Notes: a model not told the origin generated them from the letters alone. DNA of 12,349 nucleotides from Candidatus Flexifilum affinis (GCA_016713325.1 JADJPJ010000040.1:1-12349); one strand, 5' to 3'. Positions 1 to 7,859 are shown, counted from the first letter of the stretch. A program made the numbers and translations.

Positions 1-4
1 TCGC

Positions 5-52
5 GGACACGCCGTTGCGTGTCCCTACAGGCTGCTTTCGATGTAGGGACAC
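5..52. repeat. Overlapping hairpins at the window edge
   Basis: Two alternative perfect stems share this stretch. GGACACGC (5-12) pairs with GCGTGTCC (17-24) across a 4-nt loop, and GTGTCCCTACA (19-29) pairs with TGTAGGGACAC (42-52). The GGAC...GTCC-CCTAC layout resembles the hairpin GGACGGCA/TGCCGTCC followed by CTAC at 4579-4601, so both may belong to one family of intergenic palindromes. The function is unknown. Confidence 0.6.
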
Positions 53-87
53 CCAACCCAGGGCGTCCGACTCTACCTACTAGTACA

Positions 88-111
88 CCCCTTTTCCGGC
101 CGGAAAGGGGG
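88..111 (-). terminator. GC-rich palindrome after the LysM/lamin-tail gene
   Basis: The core TTTCCGGCCGGAAA (93-106) is a perfect palindrome, extended by CCCC on one side and GGGG on the other. It begins five bases beyond the stop codon of the minus-strand gene ending at 116. No T-run follows on either strand, so it fits poorly as a classical intrinsic terminator. It could equally be an interspersed palindrome. Confidence 0.4.
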
Positions 112-115
112 CGTA

Positions 116-1125
116 TCAACAAGCAAACAAGGGTGAGAGGCTACGGCGCCAGTAGGTGGACTGCACGCGCCCGTTGTTGTCGGTGAGCGTCGGCGTATCG
201 CCAGATTCCGGGACGGCGGCGTCGCGGTCCAAACAGGGCGATACGGCACAGTGTCGTCTCCGGTGCGGTGAACACCGTGACCAGCCCACCCTGGAACAGC
301 CGCTGCTCCGGAAGGTGTAGACATTGCCCTGGCCGTCACGCAGGAGTCCACTCGTTGGATCGATGACCGCGCCGTTATTGCGAGATCTCGATGCCTTCCG
401 AGGTGAGCGCGCCGAGGCTGACCGCGCGGACGATCTCCACCTGGGCGTTGACGGCCGTCGGCGGCAGCGTGGCCGAAGGCGTGGCGCTCGGCGTGGGCGA
501 CTGGCTGGGTGTGAAGGTGGCCGTGGGCGGCGTGCCCGTCGGTGCCGGCGTATTCGAAGAGCAGCGCGGTGGCGGCTTCGGCCGCTTCGAGCGCGGCGGC
601 CGTCAGTTCGCAGCCTTCCAGCGGGATGATCAGCGTCTCGCCGATTTGCAGGAAGACGGAGGTCTCTTCCGTCAGACCGTTGACGGCCAGCAGGTCGAAG
701 CCGTTGACGCCGTACTGCTCGGCGACGGCGAAGGGCGTGTCGCCCTCTGCCAGCGTGTGCAGGACGCAGTTGGGCGGAAGCGCCGCCGCCGTGCTGGCCA
801 GCAGTTCGCCGCCGCCGGCGACGATGGTCGGGTCGAGGTGGCGGCCGGTCCGCGCGGCGTGAGGGCAGAGTTGGCGCTGGCCGTCTCCAGCAGGCCGGTC
901 GGCAGGCTGACCACGGCCGGGGTGCCCGGCAGGAAGGTGGCCGTCGACGATCACCTGGGGCGAGGCGTCGGGGTTGGGCGTGGCAGTGACCGGGATCGGC
1001 ACGGTGATGACGATCTGCTCCGGCTCGGACTGTGGAGCGCGAATTGATGAGGTCATCGCGCCGAAGGTCACCGCCAGGGTGACGATCACCGTCAGGAGGA
1101 TGTAGCCAATCGGAACTCGCCGCAT
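116..1125 (-). pseudogene. LysM and lamin-tail (LTD) domain surface protein, frameshifted
   Basis: The start at 1125 is preceded by GAGG nine bases upstream. It encodes MRRVPIGYILLTVIVTLAVT, a single N-terminal membrane anchor or uncleaved signal. A LysM domain follows at about 768-610 (VLHTLAEGDTPFAVAEQYGV, later GETLIIPLEGC), framed by two Cys. Next is a Thr/Pro/Ser linker (PTGTPPTATFTPSQSPTP), then a lamin-tail-like domain at about 440-150 with VEIVRAVSLGALTSEGIEI, NNGAVIDPTSGLLRDGQGN, GGLVTVFTAPET and ESGDTPTLTDNNGRVQSTY. The stop is at 118-116. Reading all of this needs at least five frame changes, near 915, 830, 545, 380 and in 310-215. LysM usually binds peptidoglycan or other GlcNAc polymers, and LTD domains occur in secreted bacterial proteins, so an envelope protein facing outward is inferred. 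Each segment is still clean in its own frame, which means either recent decay or base-call indels. Confidence 0.7.
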
Positions 1126-1197
1126 TGTTCACCGCCTCAACGTGGACATGAGAATCATATTGCGCGGATTCTAACGGATCAGGCGGATCAAGGAAAG

Positions 1198-1215
1198 TTG
1201 GCGAGTTCTAACCCT
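1198..1215. repeat. 16-bp direct repeat, copy 1
   Basis: TTGGCGAGTTCTAACCCT. The first 16 bases recur exactly at 2450-2465 and 2849-2864 in the same orientation. This copy lies in the gap between the end of the nucleotidyltransferase-like gene (1244) and the start of the LysM gene (1125). Its CCCT end forms part of the stem at 1212-1237. Confidence 0.9.
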
Positions 1216-1237
1216 GTCGTTCTTCGCCGTGACAGGG
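1212..1237 (-). terminator. Hairpin downstream of the nucleotidyltransferase-like gene
   Basis: CCCTGTC (1212-1218) pairs with GACAGGG (1231-1237) around a 12-nt loop. It begins seven bases past the minus-strand stop at 1244, which suits a transcription end, but no U-tract follows. The left arm is shared with repeat copy 1. Confidence 0.4.
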
Positions 1238-1243
1238 ATGCCT

Positions 1244-2316
1244 TTATTCAGGATGAAGCGCGACGAGCGCGTCGGCGATGGTGTAGATCTCCGGTGCCAG
1301 GCGTGCGGCAGTGTCCACACGCTCACCCCATCTCTCGGCTGACGTAAATCCAGCAAGCTGTACATTGCCTGGAAGTCGGACGCGAACCCGGGTTTCTCCG
1401 ACTCGGGCGCGTCATTCTGGAGTACAGAAATAGATCGTGTCGAGGCATGCAAGCCAGAACACCGCTTCGCGATGACTCCCTTCGTCAAACATCTCCAGCG
1501 TTCCGTCGACATAGTAGGGCCGGATATGCGCGCGGATGGCGAAACCATAGGAATGGGTGTCTGGTTGACCTCGGCCGCCCGGTCAAAAGCCATCATAGTC
1601 CGGTCAAGCAGGCCCTCAACATCAGCGCGGCTCATGTGCGCCGATCCCATCACGGCGAGCCGCCTCATTCAGGTCGGGCCGCCCCTGGGCTTCGGAAGCT
1701 CGCGCAGCCGGCAAGCGTGCGCCGGGTCGTCGGACGCTTGAGCTGAGCCACAGCCAGCAATCCACTGACTGCGCCGAGAAATTCCCTGACCGAATTCATG
1801 CGATCCTCCGCCGAAGTGGCCTTCCGCATGGCGGACAGCGATTTCTCCGCGGCGGTCTTTTCGACCCCGCAGCGCGCCTGTATCCATCGCCGCCGGGGGT
1901 AGTCTGCCGCGACGGCCTGGTGCAGCGGTGTCAGTATCCCGGTCGGGTCAGGCCAGAATCTGTGTCGTCGCCAGGTTCGGGCCGGCGCTGGGATCGGCAA
2001 GCACGGCTTCGGCATCCTGATGTTCGTCGAGGTTCTTCCAGATGACTTCCAGAATGAGGCCGCGGTAGAAAAACTCTCCTTCATCGTCGGGCGCCCCGTG
2101 GGTCAGCACCACGACGACGTCGACGTCACGGTAGAGATAAAACGGCGCATCGGCTGCCATCGCCGTGATCCCGCCCCACAGATAGGCGCCGGCGAAGTCC
2201 GGCAGCGCGCTTGCGTGAAGGTCGATCCACTCACGAACAATGGCGATGACGTCGGCAGCGGGCAGGACTGCGCCTCGTGCCGCTGGTGCGGCCTTGGGGT
2301 TTTCCTGTGTCGACAT
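1244..2316 (-). pseudogene. Nucleotidyltransferase-like protein, frameshifted
   Basis: The preferred start is the ATG at 2316-2314, with GGAG 8 nt upstream; the ATG at 2322 is too close to that site. The N-terminal part is open to about 1950 and shows LWGGITAM (residues 46-53), RDVDVVVVL (63-71) and LILEVIW (87-93). This is a Gly-Gly, DxD, then acidic-residue pattern like the catalytic core of nucleotidyltransferase folds. The reading continues in other frames through DPTGILTPLHQAVAADYP, SAMRKATSAEDRMNSVREF, LAVMGSAHMSRADVEGLLDR, THSYGFAIRAHIRPYYVDG, EMFDEGSHREAVFWLACLD and TIADALVALHPE, stopping at 1246-1244. About 355 aa results after at least five frame corrections (near 1950, 1665, 1560, 1420 and 1340). 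I treat the two halves as one gene because the seam near 1665 needs only one frame step. The substrate is unknown, and the family assignment rests on motifs alone. Confidence 0.55.
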
Positions 2317-2449
2317 GTGCATGACTCCAGCGGTTGGAGGGTTGGGTAGAAGCGTACAGCGTTATCCGGTTGTCAGCAAGCTTGCCAAACCCGTTGCGGC
2401 AGGAGCACTTGCGACGAGGCTTCTTCCGGATCGTGAAGATCGAGGAGAA

Positions 2450-2467
2450 TTGGCGAGTTCTAACCCT
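2450..2467. repeat. 16-bp direct repeat, copy 2
   Basis: TTGGCGAGTTCTAACCCT, identical to copy 1 over all 18 bases. It is preceded by AA, as copy 3 is. CCCTCAGGG, a short palindrome, follows at its right end. It lies in the gap between the divergent nucleotidyltransferase genes (2317-2511). Confidence 0.9.
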
Positions 2468-2511
2468 CAGGGCGGCGTGCTGATGCCAGCCGGGCTCTCG
2501 AACCTGCTTCC

Positions 2512-2848
2512 ATGGTAGCGACAAAAACAAGTCCGCAGGCTAAAATTCGGGAAGTTATCTCCTATGACCCAGAGATCCAGCAGAAACCATCACCATGGCA
2601 TTTGGCAAGCAGCAGCCGATCGCGCGCCTCCTTCTATTCGGTTCGGTACTGCGCGGCAATCAAGACCTGCGCAGTGATATCGACTTCTGGTCGAGTTCGC
2701 CGAGACGCGAAAATCGACTGTTCGACATGGTGCGCCTGGAAAACGAACTCTCGGCGATCATCCGCAGGTCGATCTGCGCACGCCGCAGGATCTCAGCGGA
2801 TGATTTCGCGATTCTGTCGACATCCAAGCTGGTCTATGAACGGGCTAA
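2512..2848 (+). pseudogene. MNT-type nucleotidyltransferase (MntA-like), frameshifted
   Basis: The ATG at 2512 opens MVATKTSPQAKIREVISYDP, but no good ribosome binding site precedes it. A frame change near 2580-2600 leads to ARLLLFGSVLRGNQDLRSD and then IDF. This is the GS-x10-DxD active-site signature of small MNT-domain nucleotidyltransferases. Further steps give LVEFAET-like, LFDMVRLENELSAII and VDLRTPQDLS segments and the end LVYERAN. The natural stop is probably the TAA at 2846-2848, abutting repeat copy 3. The length of about 110 aa is normal for the family. MntA proteins are usually the antitoxin partner of a HEPN toxin, adenylylating it. No HEPN gene is visible here, so this is an orphan or decayed half of such a pair. 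At least three frame corrections are needed. Confidence 0.65.
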
Positions 2849-2864
2849 TTGGCGAGTTCTAACC
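2849..2864. repeat. 16-bp direct repeat, copy 3
   Basis: TTGGCGAGTTCTAACC, identical to the core of copies 1 and 2 and preceded by AA as in copy 2. Its last bases enter the palindrome CCTCGAGG. It lies between the converging ends of the MNT gene and the radical SAM gene. Confidence 0.9.
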
Positions 2865-2908
2865 TCGAGGTCTGCTTGCGCGGATAGCCGCGGTCCCCGA
2901 TCTCGCCT

Positions 2909-4272
2909 CTATCTACCTCCCCAAACCCCTGACAGCACCGCCTCCAGCACCGGCAGCATGCGCGTCACGCGGCGGGCGCGGATCACCATATCCCACAGCG
3001 GCTCGAACTTCTTCCACCCGCCGGCATAGGCGACATGGCGCAGCTTCCCCTTCAGAGACTCCTTTGCGGCCGCCCCTGGAAGATCGATCCCCAGCGGTAG
3101 AAGTCGCGGTAAGCACGCCAGTAGCCGCCTCCAGCGCCTCCGGGCTGATCTGCGCCGGCTGGTAGACGACATGCCGCGTGTCGTAGAGATCCCAGTCGGA
3201 CGTGACCAGCCGGCCCTCGGCCTTCATGCGGTCATAGAGCGCCGTGCCGGGGTACGGCGTCAGGATGTGAAAGGTGGCCGTCTCGATTCCCTGCCGCACC
3301 GCCCACTCGACGGTGCGGTCGAAGACGCCCTCGTCGTCCTGATCCATGCCGAAGACGAAGCTGCCGTTGACCATCACGCCCAGGTCGTGCAGGCGGCGGA
3401 TGGCGGTGCTGTAATCCTGGTTGAGGTTCTGGTACTTGTGGTGCTCGCGCAGGGCGGCGGGGTTGAGCGTCTCGAAGCCGACGAACAGGCTGCGCAGCCC
3501 GGCCGCCACGGCTTTTTCCAGCAGGCCGTGGCGCAGGATCGACTGGACCGTCCCCGCCGCCTGCCACAGCCGCCCCATGCCGGCCATGCCGTCGAACAGG
3601 GCGGAGGCGAAGCGCGGGTTGCCGAGGAGGTGGTCGTCCAGGAAATACAGATGCCGCCCCGGCAGCCGCTCGATCTCGGCCAGCGCGTCGTCCACCGCCT
3701 GGGTGTAGAAGCCCGCGCCCCCCTTGAAGAAGGCGTCCTTGTAGCAGAAGTCGCAGTGATGCGGGCATCCGCGCGAGACGACGATGCTGTTCGGCACCAG
3801 GTAGAGGTGGCGCTTGATCAGGTCGCGGCGGATGCGCGGCGCGCCGATCAGCGTGCGCACCTGGGAGGTGTAGACCGGCACGGGATGGCCGGCATGGAAG
3901 TCGGCCAGGAACTGCGGGAAGGTGTCTTCGCCGGGGCCGAGGAAGATCGGATCGGCGTGGGGGCGGCCTCGTCGGGCAGGGTGGTGACGTGCAGCCCGCC
4001 GAGCGCGACGTAGGCGCCCTTCGCCCGGTAATGGTCGGCGATCTGGTAGGCGCGGTGGCCGACGTGATGTACACCTGAATCACGACCAGATCCGGCTCGT
4101 CGGTCAGGTCCAGCGCCTCGACGTGCTCGTCCTGGATCGTGACCTCGTCATCCGGGTCGAGGTAGCCGGCCAGCGTCGCCAGACCGAGCGGCGGAAAGAG
4201 CGAGTACTTGATCGGGCGGAAGAACGGGCTTTTCGCTTCGGTCAGCGCCGGCAGGATCATTTTGACGCGCAT
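2909..4272 (-). pseudogene. B12-binding domain radical SAM protein, frameshifted
   Basis: The start at 4272 has AAGGAG 8 nt upstream. The N-terminus (MRVKMILPALTEAKSPFFRP, PPLGLATLAGYLDPDDEVT) leads into a cobalamin-binding Rossmann-type region (GHRAYQIADHYRAKGAYVAL, then GGLHVTTLPDEAA and HADPIFLGPGEDTFPQFL). The radical SAM core follows with RGCPHHCDFCYK, the CxxxCxxC [4Fe-4S] site, and then HLYFLDDHLLGNPRF and SLFVGFETLN. The C-terminus is GYWRAYRDFYRWGSIF, KGKLRHVAYAGGWKKFEPLW, VLSGVWGGR, with stop TAG at 2911-2909. About 450 aa is usual for the family. Enzymes of this BchE/HpnJ-like group often make C-methylations or rearrangements on lipids, pigments or natural products; the substrate here cannot be told. 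The catalytic stretch 3881 to about 3120 is intact. Four frame changes are needed, near 4060, 3970, 3140 and 3070. It converges with the MNT gene. Confidence 0.8.
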
Positions 4273-4289
4273 GGGAATGGCTCCTTGTT

Positions 4290-4804
4290 GACCTCACCCC
4301 CGGCCCCTCTCCAGGCGAGCTTCCTTGTTTGCAGGCGCTCGCCTGGGAGAGGGGAGTCAGGTTGCGAGAGGTGACGGGTTACACGATGTCCTCACAATAC
4401 GCGGAAGCGGAGTGCCGACTCCACCGCTCAGGTGATCATGCGCGCGCACCCGAGTGCTTGACAGGGGTGGCGGGGCGGGTTAACGTGCGACTCAATACGA
4501 GATGGACGCGAATAATCGCGTCCGACGTGTCGGCCGGGGTGAGAGGTTCGTCCCGACGGACGAGGCAGTTCCGGCGGCGGACGGCAAGAATGCCGTCCCT
4601 ACCCACGGCCTCCGCGACCGATTCCCCCAGGCGAGCTTGCTCGCACACCCGCTTGCGTGGGAGAGGGGGTCAGGGGGTGAGGGGTTCCTGCCAACGGACG
4701 AGGCAGTTCCGGCAGCGGACGGCAAGAATGCCGCCCCTACGCCCAGCCTCCGCGATTGATCCCCCTCTCCCGTGACCACGGGAGAAGGGCAGAGAGGTGA
4801 GGTC
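4290..4804. repeat. Gene-free compound block of palindromic repeats
   Basis: The block is bounded by GACCTCACC (4290-4298) and its inverse GGTGAGGTC (4796-4804). Stem A: CCCCTCTCC-AGGCGAGC (4304-4320) pairs with GCTCGCCTGGGAGAGGGG (4337-4354), with one bulge. Unit B, a degraded relative, is at about 4623-4680. Stem C: TCTCCCGTG (4766-4774) pairs with CACGGGAGA (4777-4785). Between A and B, 4360-4540 shows no gene I can support. The block fills the whole divergent intergenic region between the radical SAM gene and the response regulator and so must contain or displace their promoters. The units match the element inside the kinase gene at 6263-6417. Confidence 0.75.
4540..4765. repeat. Two direct copies of an approximately 88-bp segment
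   Basis: 4540-4628 and 4678-4765 are near-identical (138-bp period). They share GACGAGGCAGTTCCGG followed by a GGACGGCA-AGAA-TGCCGTCC hairpin (4579-4598) in copy 1. Copy 2 has one change in the right arm (TGCCGCCC). Both then run through CTCCGCGA to a C-run that opens the next palindrome. It is a tandem duplication of one repeat unit together with its flanking palindrome. Confidence 0.8.
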
Positions 4805-4830
4805 TCTACGCGCACACCACGGAGAACAAC

Positions 4831-5592
4831 ATGCTGCGCACACTGATGGTGGAAGACAACACGCGGCTGAGCGAGGCGCTGACGGCGGGCCTGGAGGCCA
4901 CCGGCGCAGTCAAGGTCATCGGGCAGGTGACCAGCGGCGAGGCGGCCGTCGAGTTCTGCCTGCACGCCGAGGTCGAGGCCATTCTGATGGACGTGGCGCT
5001 GGCCGGGGCGATGAACGGCATCGAGGCCGCCGTCGCCATCCGCCGCGACTTTCCGCGCCTGCCGGTGGTGTTCTACTCCATCCAGGATGACGACGCCTAC
5101 TACCGCGCCTTTCGCCACGCCGGCATCCTCAGCCATTACGCCTACGTGCGCAAGTCGAACTACCTGCTGCCGTCGATGATCGTGCCGCTGCTGCGCGACG
5201 CCGTGAGCGGGCGCGGCTTTATCGACCCGGAGATCGAGGCGCGGGTGCAGGAGGTGCGCCGCCGCGACGAGGACGACCCGATGAGCCTGCTGGAGCCGAA
5301 CGAGCAGGCGGTCGCGCGCATGCTGGCGGCCGGCCTGACCAACGAGCAGATCGCCGCGCGCATGGGCTTCCGCGATAAGCGGACCATCAGCCGGGCCAAC
5401 GGCGAGATCTACGCCGCCTGGGGGCTGGTCGAGGACGCCACCGACGAGAAGATCGCCCGCACCCGCGCGGCCATCATCGTGCTGACCCGCCGGCTGATCC
5501 GCTGGGACACCGACGGCCAGGCCTATCTGCCGGATGGTCGCGGCGGCTGGTCGCCCTTTCAGGCGTTGTTGTGGGAGGCGGGTGAATCGTGA
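4831..5592 (+). CDS. NarL/LuxR-family response regulator
   Basis: The ATG at 4831 follows GGAG with a 6-nt spacer. Residues 1-120 are a receiver domain: acidic pair E8-D9 (LMVEDN), phosphoacceptor D54 (AILMDVALAG), S83 (VVFYSIQ) and K108 (YVRKSNY). Residues 155-205 form a LuxR-type helix-turn-helix (LLEPNEQAVARMLAAGLTNE, then QIAARMGFRDKRTIS). A 45-residue tail ending in GGWSPFQALLWEAGES follows and is longer than in typical NarL proteins. The protein of 253 aa is complete with no frame damage. It should be phosphorylated by the kinase encoded next, with which it overlaps by GTGA at 5589-5592, implying translational coupling, and it should then bind DNA. Target promoters are not identifiable. 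Codon use is strongly GC-rich like the kinase. The gene lies directly behind the palindrome block, so its promoter is probably inside that block. Confidence 0.9.
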   Translation: MLRTLMVEDNTRLSEALTAGLEATGAVKVIGQVTSGEAAVEFCLHAEVEAILMDVALAGAMNGIEAAVAIRRDFPRLPVVFYSIQDDDAYYRAFRHAGILSHYAYVRKSNYLLPSMIVPLLRDAVSGRGFIDPEIEARVQEVRRRDEDDPMSLLEPNEQAVARMLAAGLTNEQIAARMGFRDKRTISRANGEIYAAWGLVEDATDEKIARTRAAIIVLTRRLIRWDTDGQAYLPDGRGGWSPFQALLWEAGES

Positions 5593-7859
5593 GCACCTCC
5601 GTCCTGCTCAACTGGCTGATCCTGGCCGCGTCGCTGTTCAACACCGCCATCATGCTCTGGCTCGGGCTGACGGTGCTGCTCAATGCCGAGCGCTACACCG
5701 GCGGCGTGTGGCTGATGGGCGGCGGCATGCTGGCCGGGGCGGCCTTCTTCGTCAGCCACACGGCCATCCTTGGACAGGAACTGACGCTCAACCCCGACGG
5801 GCTGAATTTCTGGTGGCGACTGGGCTGGGTGCCGGTGGTGATTATCCCGCTGGCCTGGTACGTGGTCATCCTGTGGTATTCCGGTTTCTGGACACGTCCG
5901 CGCCCCCTGTTGTTCTTCCGCCATCGCTGGCCGCTGACCGCCGCGCTGATCCTGACCGGCGGGCTGGCGGCGCTGCTGCTGCTGACCAACCTGCTGCCGG
6001 ACTACGAGCAGATCGTCACCCTGGACCTGACCGCGCTCTGGCAGATCGGCGGGGTGCCAGCGGCCTTTGTCAGCCTGCCGGTGGTGATGGTCGGCTGCAT
6101 CGCCCTGTCGATCGACGCTGCGCCACCCCGCGCCGACCGACCGGCTGATGGGCGATCTGGCGCGCGGCCGGTCGCGCCCTGGCTGATGCGGGCGGCCGCC
6201 GTGCTGCTGCTGGTCGCCCTGATCGTGACGGGCTTCATCGTCGGCGTGGTCGGGGAGAGTTTGACCCTCACCCCCTCTCCCTCATGGCGCGGGAGAGGGG
6301 AGATTGAAACCGGAGCGGTGGGTATCGCCCAGACAGCGCAGGATGAAGCGATGACTCCCACTGCGACGCCTCCCCCTCTCCCGTTGCCACGGGAGAGGGG
6401 GCCGGGGGGTGAGGGTCCCGCGGCCCAACCCTTCTTCCTCTCCTTTGAAGGCCTCGCCCTGTTCGATCTGGCGCTGTCGCTGCTCATCGCCGCCGCGACG
6501 TTCTGCATCGGCCAGGCGATCGTCGCCTACGAGGTCTTCACCGGCACGACCCTTCCCCGGCGCGGCTTCTTCCGGCAGTGGCGCAACATGCTGATCTTCG
6601 CCGCCGTGTACGCCCTCTTCCTGGGCTGGAGCCTGGCGACCGGCTTTCGCGAGGTCTATACGCTGCTGGCGACGACGCTGCTGCTGATCGGCTTCATCGG
6701 CGTCTACAACTGGCGGACGTTTGTCGAGCGCGACCGGACCATGCGCCAGCTCCGGCCGTTCGTGGCCAGCCAGCGGCTGCTGACCGGCTTCACCGGCGAG
6801 GACGAAGCGGGCGGCTCGGGCGCGGCCGACCTGTTCGTCAGCATTGCCCGCGACCTGCTGCATGCCGAGCGGGCGGTGCTGGTGCCGCTGGGCGATCTGG
6901 CGCCGCTGGTGGGCGAGGCACTGCGCTATCCGCCGGGAAGCGCAGCGGCGCCGTTACCGCCTCTGCCCGACCTGACCGATCGGCTCGTCCACCTGGACCC
7001 GGCGGCCTACGCCGGCTGTCGCTGGGCGATCCCACTGCGTTCGGAACGCGGGCTGGTCGGCGCGCTGCTGATCGGCGCCAAGGCGGATGGCGGCCTGTAC
7101 AGCCAGGAGGAGATCGAACTGGCGGCGGCGGGCGGCGAGCGGGCGCTCGATACGCTGGCCGGGGAGCATCTGGCGCGGCGGCTGATGACCCTTCAGCGCG
7201 GTCGTCTGGCCGAGACGCGTGTGGTCGATCTGCGCACACGGCGGGCGCTGCACGACGAGGTGCTGCCTGCGCTGCACACGGCCATCCTCAGCCTGAGCAC
7301 GGCGGCTGATGACCCGGCGGCGCGGGACGACGCGCTGCGGTCGCTGGCCGGCGTGCACAAGCAGATCGCCGGGCTGATCCGCCAGACGGAGAGCGCCCCG
7401 GTGCAGGTGGGCGGCGCGGTCGATCTGACGGCGTCGCTGCGGTGCATGGTCGAGGGCGAGTTCGAGGCGGCCTTCAGCGCCGTGGACGGCGATCTGCCGG
7501 CCTCGCTGCTGATTCCGCCGCTGGCCGGGGAGGTGGTGCTGGGCGCGGCGCGCGAGGCGGTCCGCAACGCTGCTCTGCACGCGCGCGGCGAGTCGCCCGA
7601 CCGGTCGCTGCGGCTGACGGTAAGCGCGTCCGAGGGCGGGGAACAGGTGACGGTGACGATTGAGGATGACGGGGTGGGGTTCTACGCGCGCCGTGGGGAA
7701 TCGCCGGGGACGGGCAACGGCCTGCTGCTGCACTCGACGCTGCTGACGGTGATCGGCGGCTCGCTCCGTGTGGAGGCGCCGGCGGAGGGCGGCACGCGGG
7801 TGGTGATTGAGACGCCGGGGCAGAAAGATTCTCTGTCAGTTGGAGCCGAGGTATCGTGA
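5589..7859 (+). CDS. Multi-pass membrane histidine kinase (HisKA_3/HATPase type)
   Basis: The start is the GTG at 5589 inside the regulator's stop, with GGAGG 10 nt upstream; 756 aa. Hydrophobic segments lie at about 5-32, 40-62, 78-98, 115-136, 152-176, 198-222, 286-312, 332-351 and 355-374, so a large membrane sensor of about nine passes. Residues 375-540 look like a GAF-type region (LVPLGDLAPL, WAIPLRSERGLVGALLIGAK). The dimerisation helix has RRALHDEVLPALH with H555 as the likely phosphorylated residue. The HATPase shows the N box EAVRNAALHA (N660), G1 IEDDGVGF (693-698) and G2 GTGNGLLLHS (707-716). The position five after H555, Gln in many HisKA_3 kinases and linked to phosphatase action, is Pro560. 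Residues 225-276, between the sixth and seventh segments, are a translated palindromic repeat. The signal sensed is unknown. Confidence 0.88.
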   Translation: MSTSVLLNWLILAASLFNTAIMLWLGLTVLLNAERYTGGVWLMGGGMLAGAAFFVSHTAILGQELTLNPDGLNFWWRLGWVPVVIIPLAWYVVILWYSGFWTRPRPLLFFRHRWPLTAALILTGGLAALLLLTNLLPDYEQIVTLDLTALWQIGGVPAAFVSLPVVMVGCIALSIDAAPPRADRPADGRSGARPVAPWLMRAAAVLLLVALIVTGFIVGVVGESLTLTPSPSWRGRGEIETGAVGIAQTAQDEAMTPTATPPPLPLPRERGPGGEGPAAQPFFLSFEGLALFDLALSLLIAAATFCIGQAIVAYEVFTGTTLPRRGFFRQWRNMLIFAAVYALFLGWSLATGFREVYTLLATTLLLIGFIGVYNWRTFVERDRTMRQLRPFVASQRLLTGFTGEDEAGGSGAADLFVSIARDLLHAERAVLVPLGDLAPLVGEALRYPPGSAAAPLPPLPDLTDRLVHLDPAAYAGCRWAIPLRSERGLVGALLIGAKADGGLYSQEEIELAAAGGERALDTLAGEHLARRLMTLQRGRLAETRVVDLRTRRALHDEVLPALHTAILSLSTAADDPAARDDALRSLAGVHKQIAGLIRQTESAPVQVGGAVDLTASLRCMVEGEFEAAFSAVDGDLPASLLIPPLAGEVVLGAAREAVRNAALHARGESPDRSLRLTVSASEGGEQVTVTIEDDGVGFYARRGESPGTGNGLLLHSTLLTVIGGSLRVEAPAEGGTRVVIETPGQKDSLSVGAEVS
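6263..6417. mobile_element. 155-bp palindromic element inside the kinase reading frame
   Basis: The ends are GACCCTCACCCCC (6263-6275) and its exact inverse GGGGGTGAGGGTC (6405-6417). Inside are two hairpins: CCCCTCTCCC (6272-6281) with GGGAGAGGGG (6291-6300), and CCCCCTCTCCCGT (6372-6384) with ACGGGAGAGGGGG (6389-6401), the latter a perfect 13-bp stem with a 4-nt loop. The same stem cores occur between genes at 4290-4804. Here the kinase frame stays open across the element, giving LTLTPSPSWRGRG and PPPLPLPRERGPGGEG in a loop between membrane segments. No transposase lies within it, so movement would need help in trans. Confidence 0.75.

Noticed and set aside
391..1047. Long plus-strand ORF opposite the LysM gene
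   Set aside because: It mirrors the GC-rich third positions of the minus gene, and its residues are Gly/Arg/Val-rich without any domain.
1140..1195. Sigma-70 promoter for the LysM gene (TTGATC ... TAGAAT on the minus strand)
   Set aside because: The spacing is only 12 nt, and TATGAT nearby has no acceptable -35 partner.
2484..2510. tRNA T-arm (GGTTCGAGAG on the minus strand)
   Set aside because: The required closing stem after the loop is absent, and no acceptor or anticodon arm can be drawn.
1198..2864. Integron attC sites for the 16-mer repeats
   Set aside because: The inverse strand holds GTTAGAA, one base away from the GTTRRRY core, but no matching RYYYAAC partner with the attC palindrome was found, and no integrase is in the window.
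3171..4013. 280-codon plus-strand ORF opposite the radical SAM gene
   Set aside because: The minus strand carries the CxxxCxxC site and family motifs here; this is its antisense shadow.
6954..7733. 259-codon minus-strand ORF opposite the kinase
   Set aside because: The plus strand has the H box, N box and G boxes of a kinase; the antisense is Arg/Gln/Pro-rich with no start signal.
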